Below, one piece after another: positions 33,086-41,493 of a stretch of DNA of 64,000 nucleotides (the stretch's first letter is position 1; each line of letters opens with the position of its first letter). Source of the DNA: Neobacillus sp. Marseille-Q6967 (lineage in GTDB: Bacteria; Bacillota; Bacilli; Bacillales; Cytobacillaceae); assembly GCF_946151075.1 (NCBI RefSeq), contig NZ_CAMGZB010000001.1:1416001-1480000 (forward strand), read 5' to 3'. Both the position numbers and the translations under genes were made by a program. The notes beneath the pieces are model-generated. The model searched no databases, had not been told where the DNA came from, and worked only from the letters and a program-made list of their open reading frames with translations.

Positions 33086-34006
33086 TTATCTGGTGAATTT
33101 TAGCTTGAAGTCACCTTTATAAGGTACATGTTCAACTGTTATGTCGATTTCATTTCCATCTTTGTCTTTTCCTTTTCTTTTATAGGTGAATTTATTATTA
33201 TTCAGTTCTGTTAGTTCAAGAACGGCACCGTACTTCATTCCTAGAGAAACATGAGCTCTTAGCTTATTTCCGTGAACGACATCGTAATACCCATAATCTC
33301 CGCGGCTTTGGCCCGTTTTTGCATCAAAGAATTCATATTTGTTCGTTTTAAAATCATATCTTGCGAGACCTAGAAAATTGGAATTATATGCAGATACATC
33401 ATTGCCATTTTGATCTAGTGCTACGGTTCCTTGCCATAAGGTGCTAGATAAAATCTTATCTCCATCCACGTCGGTAATGACTTTTCCTGTAGATGTTTGC
33501 AACGTTTTATCCGGTTTCGTAAAAGAAAGTTCTGTTTCCGTATAAGGAATATGATCAACGAATACCTCTACGTCCTGACCGTTGGCGTCTTTACCCATTC
33601 TTTTATAGGTGAACATATCTTTCGTTAGTTTGGTTATTTCTACAACCGCCTGGTATCCCATCGATTCTGAGATTAATACTCGAATGTTTCCGTCATTTGT
33701 GATAAAGAAGGTTCCATAATCACCGCGGCTTTGTTTGGTTGTTTTATCGAAGAATTCATATCTGGCCGTTTTATCGTCGTATTTCGCAAGACCAATAAAG
33801 TTTGCGTTTTGTTCAGTTAAGTCATTTTTGTTTTTGTCATAGACTTTGGTTCCTTGCCAATTGGTACTGCTAAGAATACGAGCCATTTCCTGTCCTGTGG
33901 TTAAGTCTCCCTCTTTTTCGGGATTACCATCTGCGTTTGTCGCTAGTGGAAAGGCAGAAAATAGAACCATACTTACCATCCATACTAGCATTAATAGTTT
34001 TTTCAT
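33086..34006 (-). CDS. Secreted protein with two DUF4822-like domains
   Basis: A 306-residue exported protein. It starts with a signal peptide (MKKLLMLVWMVSMVLFSAFP, cleavage near the following ALATNADG). Two homologous domains follow (~40-160 and ~175-306), each with ILSSTxWQGTxxxDxNxND, NFxGLAxYDxKTxxYEFFD, QSRGDYG and a TYKRxGKDxxGxxxxxxVxH end. This is the pattern I know as DUF4822, small beta-rich extracellular domains of unknown function in Bacillota. No wall-anchor motif is present, so it is probably released or held at the surface by other means. Single gene. Confidence 0.8.
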   Translation of the reverse strand: MKKLLMLVWMVSMVLFSAFPLATNADGNPEKEGDLTTGQEMARILSSTNWQGTKVYDKNKNDLTEQNANFIGLAKYDDKTARYEFFDKTTKQSRGDYGTFFITNDGNIRVLISESMGYQAVVEITKLTKDMFTYKRMGKDANGQDVEVFVDHIPYTETELSFTKPDKTLQTSTGKVITDVDGDKILSSTLWQGTVALDQNGNDVSAYNSNFLGLARYDFKTNKYEFFDAKTGQSRGDYGYYDVVHGNKLRAHVSLGMKYGAVLELTELNNNKFTYKRKGKDKDGNEIDITVEHVPYKGDFKLKFTR

Positions 34007-34173
34007 TTCATTTCCTCCATAATTTGGATATTATTAAGTGCACCAATATAGGTTTTCTCTAATCCCTAAAACTATACGTATCATTTTCTGTTTGCAGAGG
34101 AGGGGAAAAGTGACATCTTTCTCATGTTTTTCAAGATCAAAACCCTTGAAATATAAGGATTTCTACTAGATCT

Positions 34174-34353
34174 AATTAAACGTTTGATTAATGTTGATTT
34201 TTGTAATAATCAGTCCTAAGTTGACGTTTATAAAATGTTTTGCAGATTTATAGCGAAAATAGAGAGTTTGCTGCCGACAAATCTTTTCTTAAGTTGCCGG
34301 ACAAGGTTTGTTTTTCTAAAGGGGGTTGGCGGGTTTTAATTAAACGTTTGATG
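34174..34353 (+). repeat. Palindrome-bounded intergenic repeat, copy D
   Basis: AATTAAACGTTTGATT at 34174 and AATTAAACGTTTGATG at 34338 start exactly 164 bp apart. The inner blocks are more eroded here (GCCGACAAATCTTTTCTT and GTTTGTTTTTCTAAAGGGGG). It lies between the DUF4822-like gene and the hexapeptide-repeat gene, in the same orientation as the other copies. Confidence 0.75.
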
Positions 34354-34498
34354 GGGGAATGGTGTGTTGAAGGTGCTCGAGGATTGTCGCCTATAATTTA
34401 AAAATCTTGAGGTCCCGGGATGTTCGTCCAACCCTAATTCTTCACTCTCCATAAAATAACAATAGGACGAATGGTTATATAGGAAAGGAGTGAGGTAG

Positions 34499-34882
34499 AT
34501 GAAGGGCAAGAAGAAGCATCATCACAAGCATGATGGAGATAAGCACCAGCATGACCAGAAGGATAAGCATGACCAGAAGGATAAGCATGACCAAAAGGAT
34601 AAGCATGACCAGAAGGATAAGCATGACCAGAAGGATAAGCATGATCAGAAGGATAAACATGATCAGAAGGATAAGCATGACCAGAAGAAAAAGCATGATC
34701 ATAGCGACAAGCATGGCCATGATGATAAGTGTCAGGACCATAAGCAGGATAATAAGGACATGAATGACAAGAAAGATGATCGCGGCAATAAAAATGATCA
34801 AAAGAAGAAATATGGCAATATGTACTCAAAGAACAAAAGATGCCGGAATGTTGGTTGTTTATTTAAATGCAGATGTTCGTAA
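34499..34882 (+). CDS. His/Asp/Lys-rich hexapeptide-repeat protein
   Basis: A 127-residue, extremely hydrophilic protein. About nine consecutive KDKHDQ-type hexapeptides (18-bp DNA repeats, ~residues 17-70) follow a His-rich start (MKGKKKHHHKHDGDKHQHDQ). A less regular Asp/Lys/His region and a C-terminal Cys cluster (CRNVGCLFKCRCS) complete it. Strong ribosome site (AGGAAAGGAGTGAGG). High His, Asp and Cys content suggests metal binding; similar low-complexity basic proteins occur in Bacillus spore coats (inference only). The perfect DNA repeats imply recent expansion and likely length variation. A terminator follows. Confidence 0.7.
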   Translation: MKGKKKHHHKHDGDKHQHDQKDKHDQKDKHDQKDKHDQKDKHDQKDKHDQKDKHDQKDKHDQKKKHDHSDKHGHDDKCQDHKQDNKDMNDKKDDRGNKNDQKKKYGNMYSKNKRCRNVGCLFKCRCS

Positions 34883-34891
34883 TTTAGAAGG

Positions 34892-34932
34892 AAAGGAGGT
34901 TTTAATCACATAAAACCTCCTTTGCTTTTTTC
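34892..34932 (+). terminator. Rho-independent terminator
   Basis: AAAGGAGGTTTT, loop AATCACAT, AAAACCTCCTTT and GCTTTTTTC. It follows the hexapeptide-repeat gene. Confidence 0.88.
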
Positions 34933-35117
34933 TGATACTAGTTTTTTTCAGTTAGTATAGTAGCTGTAGATAAAGAATATTCAGCACGGACAGTTCAAGT
35001 TGCATCCTCTTTGAAAAAAATTCCAGGAATGAAACTTTTTGTATAATCTATCAAAACTTTGTCCATCCTTAAACTATGAAAACTACTATGATTTTTTGAT
35101 AGGTAGGGGGATTAACA

Positions 35118-35321
35118 ATGGGGAAAGATGAATTAAATAAAATGATCGCAGTGAAAAAGATGGATTTAGAGGAATGTGAAGAAGAACTATATAATCGTTA
35201 TTACCCTTCGATCGTAAGAGTGGCAATGATGAATTATATAGCAGTCCTACAAGAACAATTGGAACAGTATAATAACGATCTTAAAATTGTAATGAGGATG
35301 GGCTCTATTCAAAAGGAGTAA
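35118..35321 (+). CDS. Small helical protein, 67 aa, unknown
   Basis: ATG preceded by AGGTAGGGGG. The product (MGKDELNKMIAVKKMDLEEC, then EEELYNRYYPSIVRVAMMNY) is almost wholly alpha-helical with a possible coiled coil around ALQEQLEQYNNDL-like residues 44-58. No membrane segment. It precedes another small gene by 30 bp, so the two may be co-transcribed. I do not recognise the family. Confidence 0.6.
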   Translation: MGKDELNKMIAVKKMDLEECEEELYNRYYPSIVRVAMMNYIAVLQEQLEQYNNDLKIVMRMGSIQKE

Positions 35322-35351
35322 AGTTTTTGGGGAAGTAGGAGGTTAAACATA

Positions 35352-35549
35352 ATGATGACTAGAAAAGAATATTTAGAGACAACTAACCTTGTTAAGCAAG
35401 AAGAGAGATACAAACGATTAATCCGGATAATTTCAAGCAAATTAGATAGAGACTTAACGGGAAAAGAAATCAATTACATACATTGGATGGCGTCACTGGA
35501 TTCAGAAACATGTGAGGTATTTGAAACATTGTTAAAAGATATAGGTTAA
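35352..35549 (+). CDS. Small soluble protein, 65 aa, unknown
   Basis: GTAGGAGG precedes two adjacent ATGs (35352 and 35355). The product (MMTRKEYLETTNLVKQEERY, then LIRIISSKLDRDLTGKEINY) is hydrophilic and helical and ends WMASLDSETCEVFETLLKDIG. It follows the 67-aa gene closely. No known motif. Two hairpins follow (35598-35621 and 35649-35686). Confidence 0.6.
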   Translation: MMTRKEYLETTNLVKQEERYKRLIRIISSKLDRDLTGKEINYIHWMASLDSETCEVFETLLKDIG

Positions 35550-35648
35550 CAGACAATGAAATTAACTAACTTCTAAGATAAAGGTAGTTTCTTCGGGCGA
35601 TGCTTAAAGAAAGCATCGCTTAAACGTTACTTAAACTGAGTAGTTTTG

Positions 35649-35686
35649 AAAAGCTAGATAACCACTGTGGTTTCTAGCTTTTTTTA
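35649..35686 (+). terminator. Rho-independent terminator
   Basis: AAAGCTAGATAACCAC, short loop, GTGGTTTCTAGCTT and a T7 run. A second hairpin, GCGATGCTT/AAGCATCGC, is just upstream at 35598-35621. Confidence 0.82.
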
Positions 35687-35748
35687 TGCTGGCCTTCGAC
35701 ATTCGCTTTATTTAAAAACCTTTCCGTCTAAGCTTTTTCAACGTTTTT

Positions 35749-35936
35749 AATCAAACGTTTAATTAAAAAATTCATTGTTTGATCCTGTCACTTTATGTAA
35801 ATAGGTAGTTATTATTGACGATTTAGAATACTTCTGGCGAAAACTAGATTATTTCCTCGACAATATTTTTTCTTGCAATGGGGAAGAAGTTCGTTTTTCC
35901 AAAGGGTTTGTTACAGAATTAATTAAACGTTTGATT
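35749..35936 (+). repeat. Palindrome-bounded intergenic repeat, copy E
   Basis: AATCAAACGTTTAATT at 35749 and AATTAAACGTTTGATT at 35921 lie 172 bp apart. Inner blocks TCCTCGACAATATTTTTTCT and GTTCGTTTTTCCAAAGGGTT are nearly identical to copies B and C. It lies upstream of the acidic surface protein gene. Confidence 0.78.
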
Positions 35937-36077
35937 TACAGTTACGCTTAGCAAATCTAGTAGAAAGATGGCGGATTAAAAATAATTCTTTTGGGAGGAA
36001 TATACATATTGTGACTTTCTATCTATTAATTTATAATTTTCTAGAAAGTATAGAAATATATTTAGAAGGAGAAACCG

Positions 36078-37493
36078 ATGAAAAAATTGGGGGCAGTTTT
36101 ACTTTCTTTTGTCTTGTTAATCGGGTTATTCCCGCAATTAACGATGGCAGCTCAAAGTTCTACGTTTGAGCATGATTTAACACAGTATTTAAATGAAATT
36201 AGTGAAGTAAGAGGGATTGAAGTGACAAGGGAGGACATTGAAGCATCTCTTGCCGCTTATGAAGAAAGTATAGAAAACTTTGAATCTGTTGAAGACCTTG
36301 GTAGTTTCTTAGGTGAAGTGATCAACAGTGATTTAAGTAACTTAGTTGGTCTTTATGAGGAATTTGAATTGGACGAAGAAAGTCTTCAGTTATTATTAGA
36401 AGAAAATGGCGAGGAACTTAACGATTATATTTTCCTTGATGACCTTTATTCTGCTGTTTACTTCTATACAGAAGATGGAGTTTTTGAACGCGATCCGAAT
36501 TTTGACCAAAACCTTGTAGAATATTTAGCAATGGTTAGCGAAGAAAGAGGATTTGAAGTGACAAAGGAAGATATCGAAGCTTCTCTTGCGCTTTATGAAA
36601 TGACTCTCGAAGAATTTGAAACTGTGGAAGATTTGGGTGATTTTCTCGGTGAGGTCATTAAGGCGGACTACAGTAATTTAGATTACTTTAACGAAGCCTA
36701 TGAGTTGGATCAGCAGGAATTGTTCCAATTGTTAAAAGAAAACAATGATGACATCAATCATTATGTGTATATTGATGACCTGGATCAAAAGGTTTGGGAG
36801 TATTATGGAGAAGAACTGTATCCAATCGATGAAGAAATTGCGGACGGTCTCCTTCCTATTTTTGATGAAATCGACCTTACAGACGAGGAGCTTCAACGAA
36901 TCGAAGAACATTTGATGAGTTTGGAGGAACACCTCTCCAATCCTGAAACTTTAGAAAGGCTTGAGGCATTGGGTGAGCGGATGATGGCTTTCGAGGAATT
37001 TGATGCTGCTACTGAACTTTCAGTTGGACAAATTGCTGAATTAGCATCCATCTATAATGAATTTCTATCCATCTTTCAGCTTAAGACAGACTTTAGCCTT
37101 GTAAAAGATAGCTCTGAGACACCACTTTCTATCATTGACATTTTAAAAATGAAAGAATTAAAAGGTGCTAATTTGAAAGTTGTGTTATCAACCGCTGGTG
37201 GGGAGTTCTTAGCGGACTTCATCGTCACAGGTGATATGGTTGATTCTGGCACTGTAGTCGATACGGGTAAACAAGTTGAGGAATCTGCCGAGGAAGTAAC
37301 GAAAACGGTTGAGCAGTCACCTGTTGTTGCAGCTAAACCACAAAAAGATATGAGTAAGGTGAAACCGGTACAAAAGACTGTCAAAGGTGCTAAACTTCCA
37401 AAGACAGCTTCTGATTATCTTCCGAATGCATTAGTAGGACTTTCTGTTGCTTTGTTTGGAATTTTGATGTTCCGCAAGGTAAGGAAGGCGTAA
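36078..37493 (+). CDS. Processed acidic surface protein with LPxTA sorting signal
   Basis: A 471-residue exported, very acidic protein. It has a signal peptide ending near AAQSS (~25) and two homologous domains (~30-140 and ~145-255), each with EVTxEDIEASLxxYExxxExFExVEDLGxFLGEVI. Glu-rich helices follow, then a V/E/K-rich stalk. The sorting signal LPKTA is at 440-444, followed by a hydrophobic stretch and the RKVRKA tail. LPxTA is the substrate type of class D sortases (family knowledge), and such a sortase is encoded 2 bp downstream. AGAAGGAG precedes the ATG. Expected to be covalently attached to the cell wall; its task is unknown. Confidence 0.88.
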   Translation: MKKLGAVLLSFVLLIGLFPQLTMAAQSSTFEHDLTQYLNEISEVRGIEVTREDIEASLAAYEESIENFESVEDLGSFLGEVINSDLSNLVGLYEEFELDEESLQLLLEENGEELNDYIFLDDLYSAVYFYTEDGVFERDPNFDQNLVEYLAMVSEERGFEVTKEDIEASLALYEMTLEEFETVEDLGDFLGEVIKADYSNLDYFNEAYELDQQELFQLLKENNDDINHYVYIDDLDQKVWEYYGEELYPIDEEIADGLLPIFDEIDLTDEELQRIEEHLMSLEEHLSNPETLERLEALGERMMAFEEFDAATELSVGQIAELASIYNEFLSIFQLKTDFSLVKDSSETPLSIIDILKMKELKGANLKVVLSTAGGEFLADFIVTGDMVDSGTVVDTGKQVEESAEEVTKTVEQSPVVAAKPQKDMSKVKPVQKTVKGAKLPKTASDYLPNALVGLSVALFGILMFRKVRKA

Positions 37494-37494
37494 G

Positions 37495-38118
37495 ATGGAA
37501 CGGGTTAACAATAAGGGAATCAATCGTAAAAAGCGGTTGATTCTTCTTTCTTTTACCGTTGCTGTCGTGGTGTTTGGGCTTTGGTTTTCTGGTACCAACA
37601 TCTATAAGTTTGCCAAAGGGTATTTTGCCTATAAGACAGTTTCTTCCGAGACTCAAGTAAAAGAAACGGAACAGCCAATTCATAATAAGGAAAAGAGTGG
37701 AGAGCTATATCCTGTACGTCCCAAAATTGGGGATGAAATTGGAGAATTGTATATTCCGAAATTAAATGCCACCCTTCCAATCTTTCATGGAACGGACGAG
37801 GATGAGTTAGAAAAGGGAGTGGGCCATTTTGCAGACAGTGTGCTGCCAGGTGAAAATGACAACTCCGTTCTATCAGGCCATCGGGATACCGTGTTCCGTA
37901 AACTGGGAGAAGTAGGGGAAGGGGATTTATTAATCGTCCGAACGTCTGCAGGGGAGTTTACTTACAAAGTGAACAAAGTAAGAATCGTAGATGCAGATGA
38001 CCGGACTGTCATCGTCCCAAAACCAAGAGCCACCCTAACCGTCAGCACCTGTTACCCCTTTGATTTTATCGGGGCTGCACCAGAACGGTATATACTTGTT
38101 GCTTATTTGGTTGTTTAG
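37495..38118 (+). CDS. srtD: Class D sortase
   Basis: A 207-residue membrane-anchored transpeptidase. An N-terminal anchor (~13-32) is followed by the beta-barrel with catalytic His129 in LSGHRDTVF, Cys186 in TLTVSTCYPF and Arg198 in APERYIL; all three are intact. It should cleave the LPKTA of the preceding acidic surface protein and link it to peptidoglycan. The genes are 2 bp apart and certainly co-transcribed. A truncated homologue remains at 20958. No other LPxT substrate is seen in this window. Confidence 0.92.
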   Translation: MERVNNKGINRKKRLILLSFTVAVVVFGLWFSGTNIYKFAKGYFAYKTVSSETQVKETEQPIHNKEKSGELYPVRPKIGDEIGELYIPKLNATLPIFHGTDEDELEKGVGHFADSVLPGENDNSVLSGHRDTVFRKLGEVGEGDLLIVRTSAGEFTYKVNKVRIVDADDRTVIVPKPRATLTVSTCYPFDFIGAAPERYILVAYLVV

Positions 38119-38461
38119 GTGATTGCGAACTCAATTTTATTTAAGGAATCAAGGCTGGTAAGCTTTGGTTCCTTTTCTTTCTCATCATCCTGAAGTGTAT
38201 CATTTTGGTTGTACTACTACCTATGAATGAGTTCCGATGCTCTTAATATATGTGTATTTTACATATATATGTTATAATCTTAATATCGATTAATTTATAA
38301 GTACATCTAGATTATAATTTGGAATTAAGTCTATTTATAAAAGGAGGCAGTGTTCTCTGCAGTAGTAAAAGTGAGTAATGTTACTAATCGTTGTCACATT
38401 TTGTTCCTAACAAGATTCTTATGTTAACTAACTAAGTCAATAAAAAATCGGAGGTATTTTT
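38119..38461. other. 343-bp intergenic region, nothing clear
   Basis: AT-rich; contains a TATAAT near 38271 that may belong to a promoter for the 44-aa gene downstream, and an imperfect hairpin just after the sortase gene (AAGGAATCAA ... TTTGGTTCCTT). No repeat of the known classes. Confidence 0.4.
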
Positions 38462-38596
38462 ATGAGTGAGAAAGAAGAAATTTTACTGCAAAAAACTTCA
38501 TTGATTCTTAGTAAAGATACAAGCCAAATGAAGTTAAATGATATTATAGAGGAACTAGTTCGTGTTATTGAATCACAAACGAAGGTTTACAGATAA
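38462..38596 (+). CDS. Small protein, 44 aa, unknown
   Basis: ATG preceded by CGGAGGT at good distance. The product (MSEKEEILLQKTSLILSKDT, then SQMKLNDIIEELVRVIESQT) is a small helical, slightly acidic peptide without a hydrophobic segment. A good terminator follows. No family recognised; a small regulatory peptide is one possibility. Confidence 0.55.
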   Translation: MSEKEEILLQKTSLILSKDTSQMKLNDIIEELVRVIESQTKVYR

Positions 38597-38606
38597 TTCC
38601 TATTCT

Positions 38607-38640
38607 AAGGCTAGCCATTGGGCTAGTCTTTTTTTATTTT
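38607..38640 (+). terminator. Rho-independent terminator
   Basis: AAGGCTAGCC, loop ATTG, GGCTAGTCTT and T7. It lies between the 44-aa gene and the AACTTCTACAT array. Confidence 0.85.
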
Positions 38641-38751
38641 TTACATAAAATTGTCTAACTTCTACATAAAAGTAGTCAACTTCTACATACACCAGGGTAA
38701 CTTCTACATGAATGTGCTCAACTTCTACATGAATCAGGACAACTTCTACAT
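38636..38751 (+). repeat. 21-bp-period AACTTCTACAT array
   Basis: Five perfect copies of AACTTCTACAT start at 38657, 38678, 38699, 38720 and 38741, each step exactly 21 bp. An eroded sixth (ATTTTTTACAT) precedes at 38636. The 10-bp spacers differ (AAAAGTAGTC, ACACCAGGGT, GAATGTGCTC, GAATCAGGAC). Same architecture as the GGCAGATA arrays but with an unrelated core. Confidence 0.85.
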
Positions 38752-38881
38752 ATCGGGGAAAAACTAAATTTTAGGGGTGGTGCATGATGAAGGAAATCCG
38801 TCCTCTATGTAATAGTAGCCTATTAAGCAGGAAAATAATTTTATGGGTTTTGGAAGAAAATAGAGGTTGGAGGTGTAAAAC

Positions 38882-39064
38882 ATGCCAAAAAAGAATGATG
38901 AACCTATTATCATCAGCCCCTTTTCACCAGAGCTTGATGCGATAAAGAGAGAGGATCCCGCTGACAATCAACATAGCGGTAAAAATAATCCGGAAATCGT
39001 TTCAGCTGAGTCAATCACTAGTGAGGATGAAACCATTCCTTCACATATTAGTTATCCTGGATAA
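38882..39064 (+). CDS. Small hydrophilic protein, 60 aa, unknown
   Basis: ATG preceded by GTTGGAGG. The product (MPKKNDEPIIISPFSPELDA, then Glu/Asp/Ser-rich residues) is probably disordered; it has no signal peptide, cysteine or hydrophobic segment. It follows the AACTTCTACAT array by about 130 bp and ends before a bidirectional hairpin. No family recognised. Confidence 0.55.
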   Translation: MPKKNDEPIIISPFSPELDAIKREDPADNQHSGKNNPEIVSAESITSEDETIPSHISYPG

Positions 39065-39089
39065 GTGCAATAACTTTAATACAAGTTAT

Positions 39090-39120
39090 AAAGCTTCCTT
39101 TTCAGGAAGCTTTATTTTCT
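39090..39120. terminator. Bidirectional terminator
   Basis: AAAGCTTCC, loop TTTTCA, GGAAGCTTT and ATTTTCT. It lies between the 60-aa gene and the convergent YibE/F gene, overlapping the latter's last codons. Confidence 0.78.
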
Positions 39121-39872
39121 CTTCTTTTTACTACAAAATAGGCATTAATCCAAGCAGTGATTGGGATGATCAGAGCGACGCCAATTCCGGCACAAAAGAT
39201 CGTGATCATTTCAGCACTAAAGATCTTTGAATTTACTATTTCTCCTACAGAATAAGTTAAATCTTTAAACCATATAAGCAAGGCCAAATAGCTTCCAAAG
39301 AAGGCGAAAAATAACGTATTCGTACTGGTTCCTAAGATATCTTTTCCGATACTGATTCCAAAGGCAAATAAATCTTTTCTGCTTATGGATGGATGATGGA
39401 GAAACATTTCCCGCATCGGAGAGGAAATTGCAATGGCCGTATCGGTAATGGCACCGATTGTACTCATAATAATTACAGAAGCAGCAATTTTAACAAAATC
39501 TATTCCTATATAAAGGGAAAAGATGCTAAGCTCCTCTACTTCTTCCTCACCAAATCCCTGAATCATCGCATTTTCTGTCACAATCATAATAAAAAAGAGC
39601 AGTATCACAACTGTGATAATAGTAGAAATAAAGGCTGTTATTGTAGTACTGTTAACTTCATTAATATAAAAGAGATTAATGCAACTGATCACGGTTGATG
39701 CAATCAATGTTAAGATAATCGGGTCAGCTTGTGGTATTGTCATAATAAATATGGTAAAAAGGAGCACACCAAAGTTTAAAAATATCGCAAAAAAAGACCG
39801 TCTTCCTTTTTTGCCGCCAATAAGAATCATCAGGGTCAATAAAATGGCTGCCAGCCACAGTAATACGTTCAT
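39102..39872 (-). CDS. YibE/F family membrane protein (second of pair)
   Basis: A 256-residue polytopic protein with about seven membrane segments. The family motif IGAITDTAIAISSPMREM is present, as is GISIGKDILGTSTNTLFFAF. YibE/F proteins are widespread in Bacillota; their transport function is not established to my knowledge. It overlaps the upstream gene by 4 bp, so the two are coupled. It lacks the extracellular N-terminal domain of its partner and corresponds to the membrane part only. Confidence 0.85.
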   Translation of the reverse strand: MNVLLWLAAILLTLMILIGGKKGRRSFFAIFLNFGVLLFTIFIMTIPQADPIILTLIASTVISCINLFYINEVNSTTITAFISTIITVVILLFFIMIVTENAMIQGFGEEEVEELSIFSLYIGIDFVKIAASVIIMSTIGAITDTAIAISSPMREMFLHHPSISRKDLFAFGISIGKDILGTSTNTLFFAFFGSYLALLIWFKDLTYSVGEIVNSKIFSAEMITIFCAGIGVALIIPITAWINAYFVVKRRENKAS

Positions 39873-41002
39873 AATCTTGCCCTCTTTCGATTAACGAAAA
39901 AAATAGTCGTATATAGTCCGATTGGAATTGTAATCACGATGCCAATGCCGCCAGCCAGGGCCCGAGCAAATTCCAATGAAAGGTTCATGGAAAGGGTGAA
40001 GATCAATGGGGAATTATTTTTAAAATACAAAATAAGCATGGGTATGGACCCGCTGATATAGGCAAAAAACAAAATATTGGTCATGGTTCCCATGATATCT
40101 TTGCCAATCTCCATTCCAGATGTTTTAAGTGCTTTTACAGATATGTTTTGGTCCTTTTCATACAACCCAAAGATGGAAGAAGACATGGTAATGGCTACAT
40201 CCATTACAGCTCCCAATGATCCGATAAATAACCCTGCCATAAACACTTCTTTATAAGGACGAGTTAAAAACTGCATTTCTTCATAGCGAAGTCCTTTTTC
40301 GGCTGTTAACCACATGACAAGATAGGTTATCAACAGCGAAATAAAAGTCCCCAAAAGCGTTGCGATAATCGCTGCATATGTTTTTTCATTAAAGCCGTTC
40401 ACAAGCAGCAATGAAATAACCGTAAATAAAATCACGCTTATGCTGCAGATCCATAACAAACTGATGCCTGATGTATTCAAATAGACATCCAATGCATAGG
40501 ACAACAATACGGCATTAACGGCTAAACTGATAATAGAAAGCAGCCCTTGCTTTTTTCCAACGAAAAGGAGAGTAAAGATAAACACCCATGCTACCATCAA
40601 TATGTATTTATCGCGCTTAACTTCTATTATATTTCCGGTTAACCTTGTATTTCCTTCTGTGTTCGTATCGATTGAGACAAACAATTCATTTCCGACATGA
40701 TATTTTTGATCGTAAGCTCCAGATGAGGAATACTCATTTGTTAAATGGATTAGCTGCCCTTTTTGGTCGCCATTTTTTATTTCGGCTATGATACTTTGAG
40801 TGTAAAGGCGGTCTTTATTTTCATTCATATCGATCATTTCCGTTGAATCTTCCAGCTCCGCTTCCATAACTTCAGCTATAGGACGTTCATAGAATGAATG
40901 ATTGTTATGAACAAAAATAACTGAGGCTGTAAAGCAAAGTAGTAATATGGCGTACCAAACCACTTGTTTGTAAGACATTTTTTTAAAAAGATTTACATTC
41001 AA
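39869..41002 (-). CDS. YibE/F family membrane protein (first of pair)
   Basis: A 377-residue protein. An N-terminal membrane anchor (~15-28) is followed by a beta-rich extracytoplasmic domain (~30-140, with GDQKGQLIHLTNEYSSSGAY). About seven membrane segments carry the family motif LGAVMDVAITMSSSIFGLYE and MEIGKDIMGTMTNILFFAYI. The two-gene arrangement with a longer first and shorter second protein is usual in Gram-positive bacteria. First gene of the pair; the substrate is unknown. Confidence 0.86.
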   Translation of the reverse strand: MNVNLFKKMSYKQVVWYAILLLCFTASVIFVHNNHSFYERPIAEVMEAELEDSTEMIDMNENKDRLYTQSIIAEIKNGDQKGQLIHLTNEYSSSGAYDQKYHVGNELFVSIDTNTEGNTRLTGNIIEVKRDKYILMVAWVFIFTLLFVGKKQGLLSIISLAVNAVLLSYALDVYLNTSGISLLWICSISVILFTVISLLLVNGFNEKTYAAIIATLLGTFISLLITYLVMWLTAEKGLRYEEMQFLTRPYKEVFMAGLFIGSLGAVMDVAITMSSSIFGLYEKDQNISVKALKTSGMEIGKDIMGTMTNILFFAYISGSIPMLILYFKNNSPLIFTLSMNLSLEFARALAGGIGIVITIPIGLYTTIFFVNRKRARL

Positions 41003-41493
41003 TAAGAACCCTCCTACTATTCAGGATGGAATCGAGTGTATAGAATGGACTTAGAATAACAGGAATGTTTTCAAGCCGTCAAGGAAACCTAAATAACTAG
41101 TCTTTGCTTATCAATAAAAAACTATGGGGCATCTTTTGCAAGCGATGCTTCTTTTCTTGTTTATTTATAAATAGTAGATTTTTTAAAATCCAAAGAAATT
41201 ATAGCTAACCTAAAAATAATATAAAAAAATTTTAAGTTGAGGCCAAAAATTATTCTATTTTTCAAAATATGTATAGATTTTCTAATAAATAGTGACTATG
41301 TTTGAAAATCTCTATATTTTATAATTTTCAGTATATTACGAATTATCTTTAATGCGGTAAAACGATAACAACCTAAAAAAGGTAGGAAGGAAGGTATATG
41401 GAACCCACAGTTGTTATTCCCAAAGACATCTAGAGCTACTTAATGGGGATGGAAGCGCATTCGTTATTAATAATTAAGATAAGGTGGGATTTT
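41003..41493. other. 491-bp region between divergent operons
   Basis: AT-rich DNA holding the promoters of the YibE/F pair (minus) and of the BCCT-lyase operon (plus). A GCATC/GATGC hairpin lies near 41130-41155. I see no clear operator palindrome or riboswitch. Confidence 0.45.

Noticed and set aside
34434..34829. Minus-strand frames of 108-131 codons opposite the hexapeptide-repeat gene
   Set aside because: Mirror of the 18-bp DNA repeats; no ribosome site and implausible composition (YPSGHA or MLILL repeats).
37442..37780. Minus-strand frames across the sortase gene
   Set aside because: Shadows of the class D sortase and surface-protein genes, without ribosome sites.
38636..38751. CRISPR array
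   Set aside because: Repeat of 11 bp and spacers of 10 bp are far too short, and no cas genes are present.
41443..41493. N-terminal extension of the BCCT transporter
   Set aside because: The 17 extra residues lack a ribosome site, while AAGGTGG lies before 41494.
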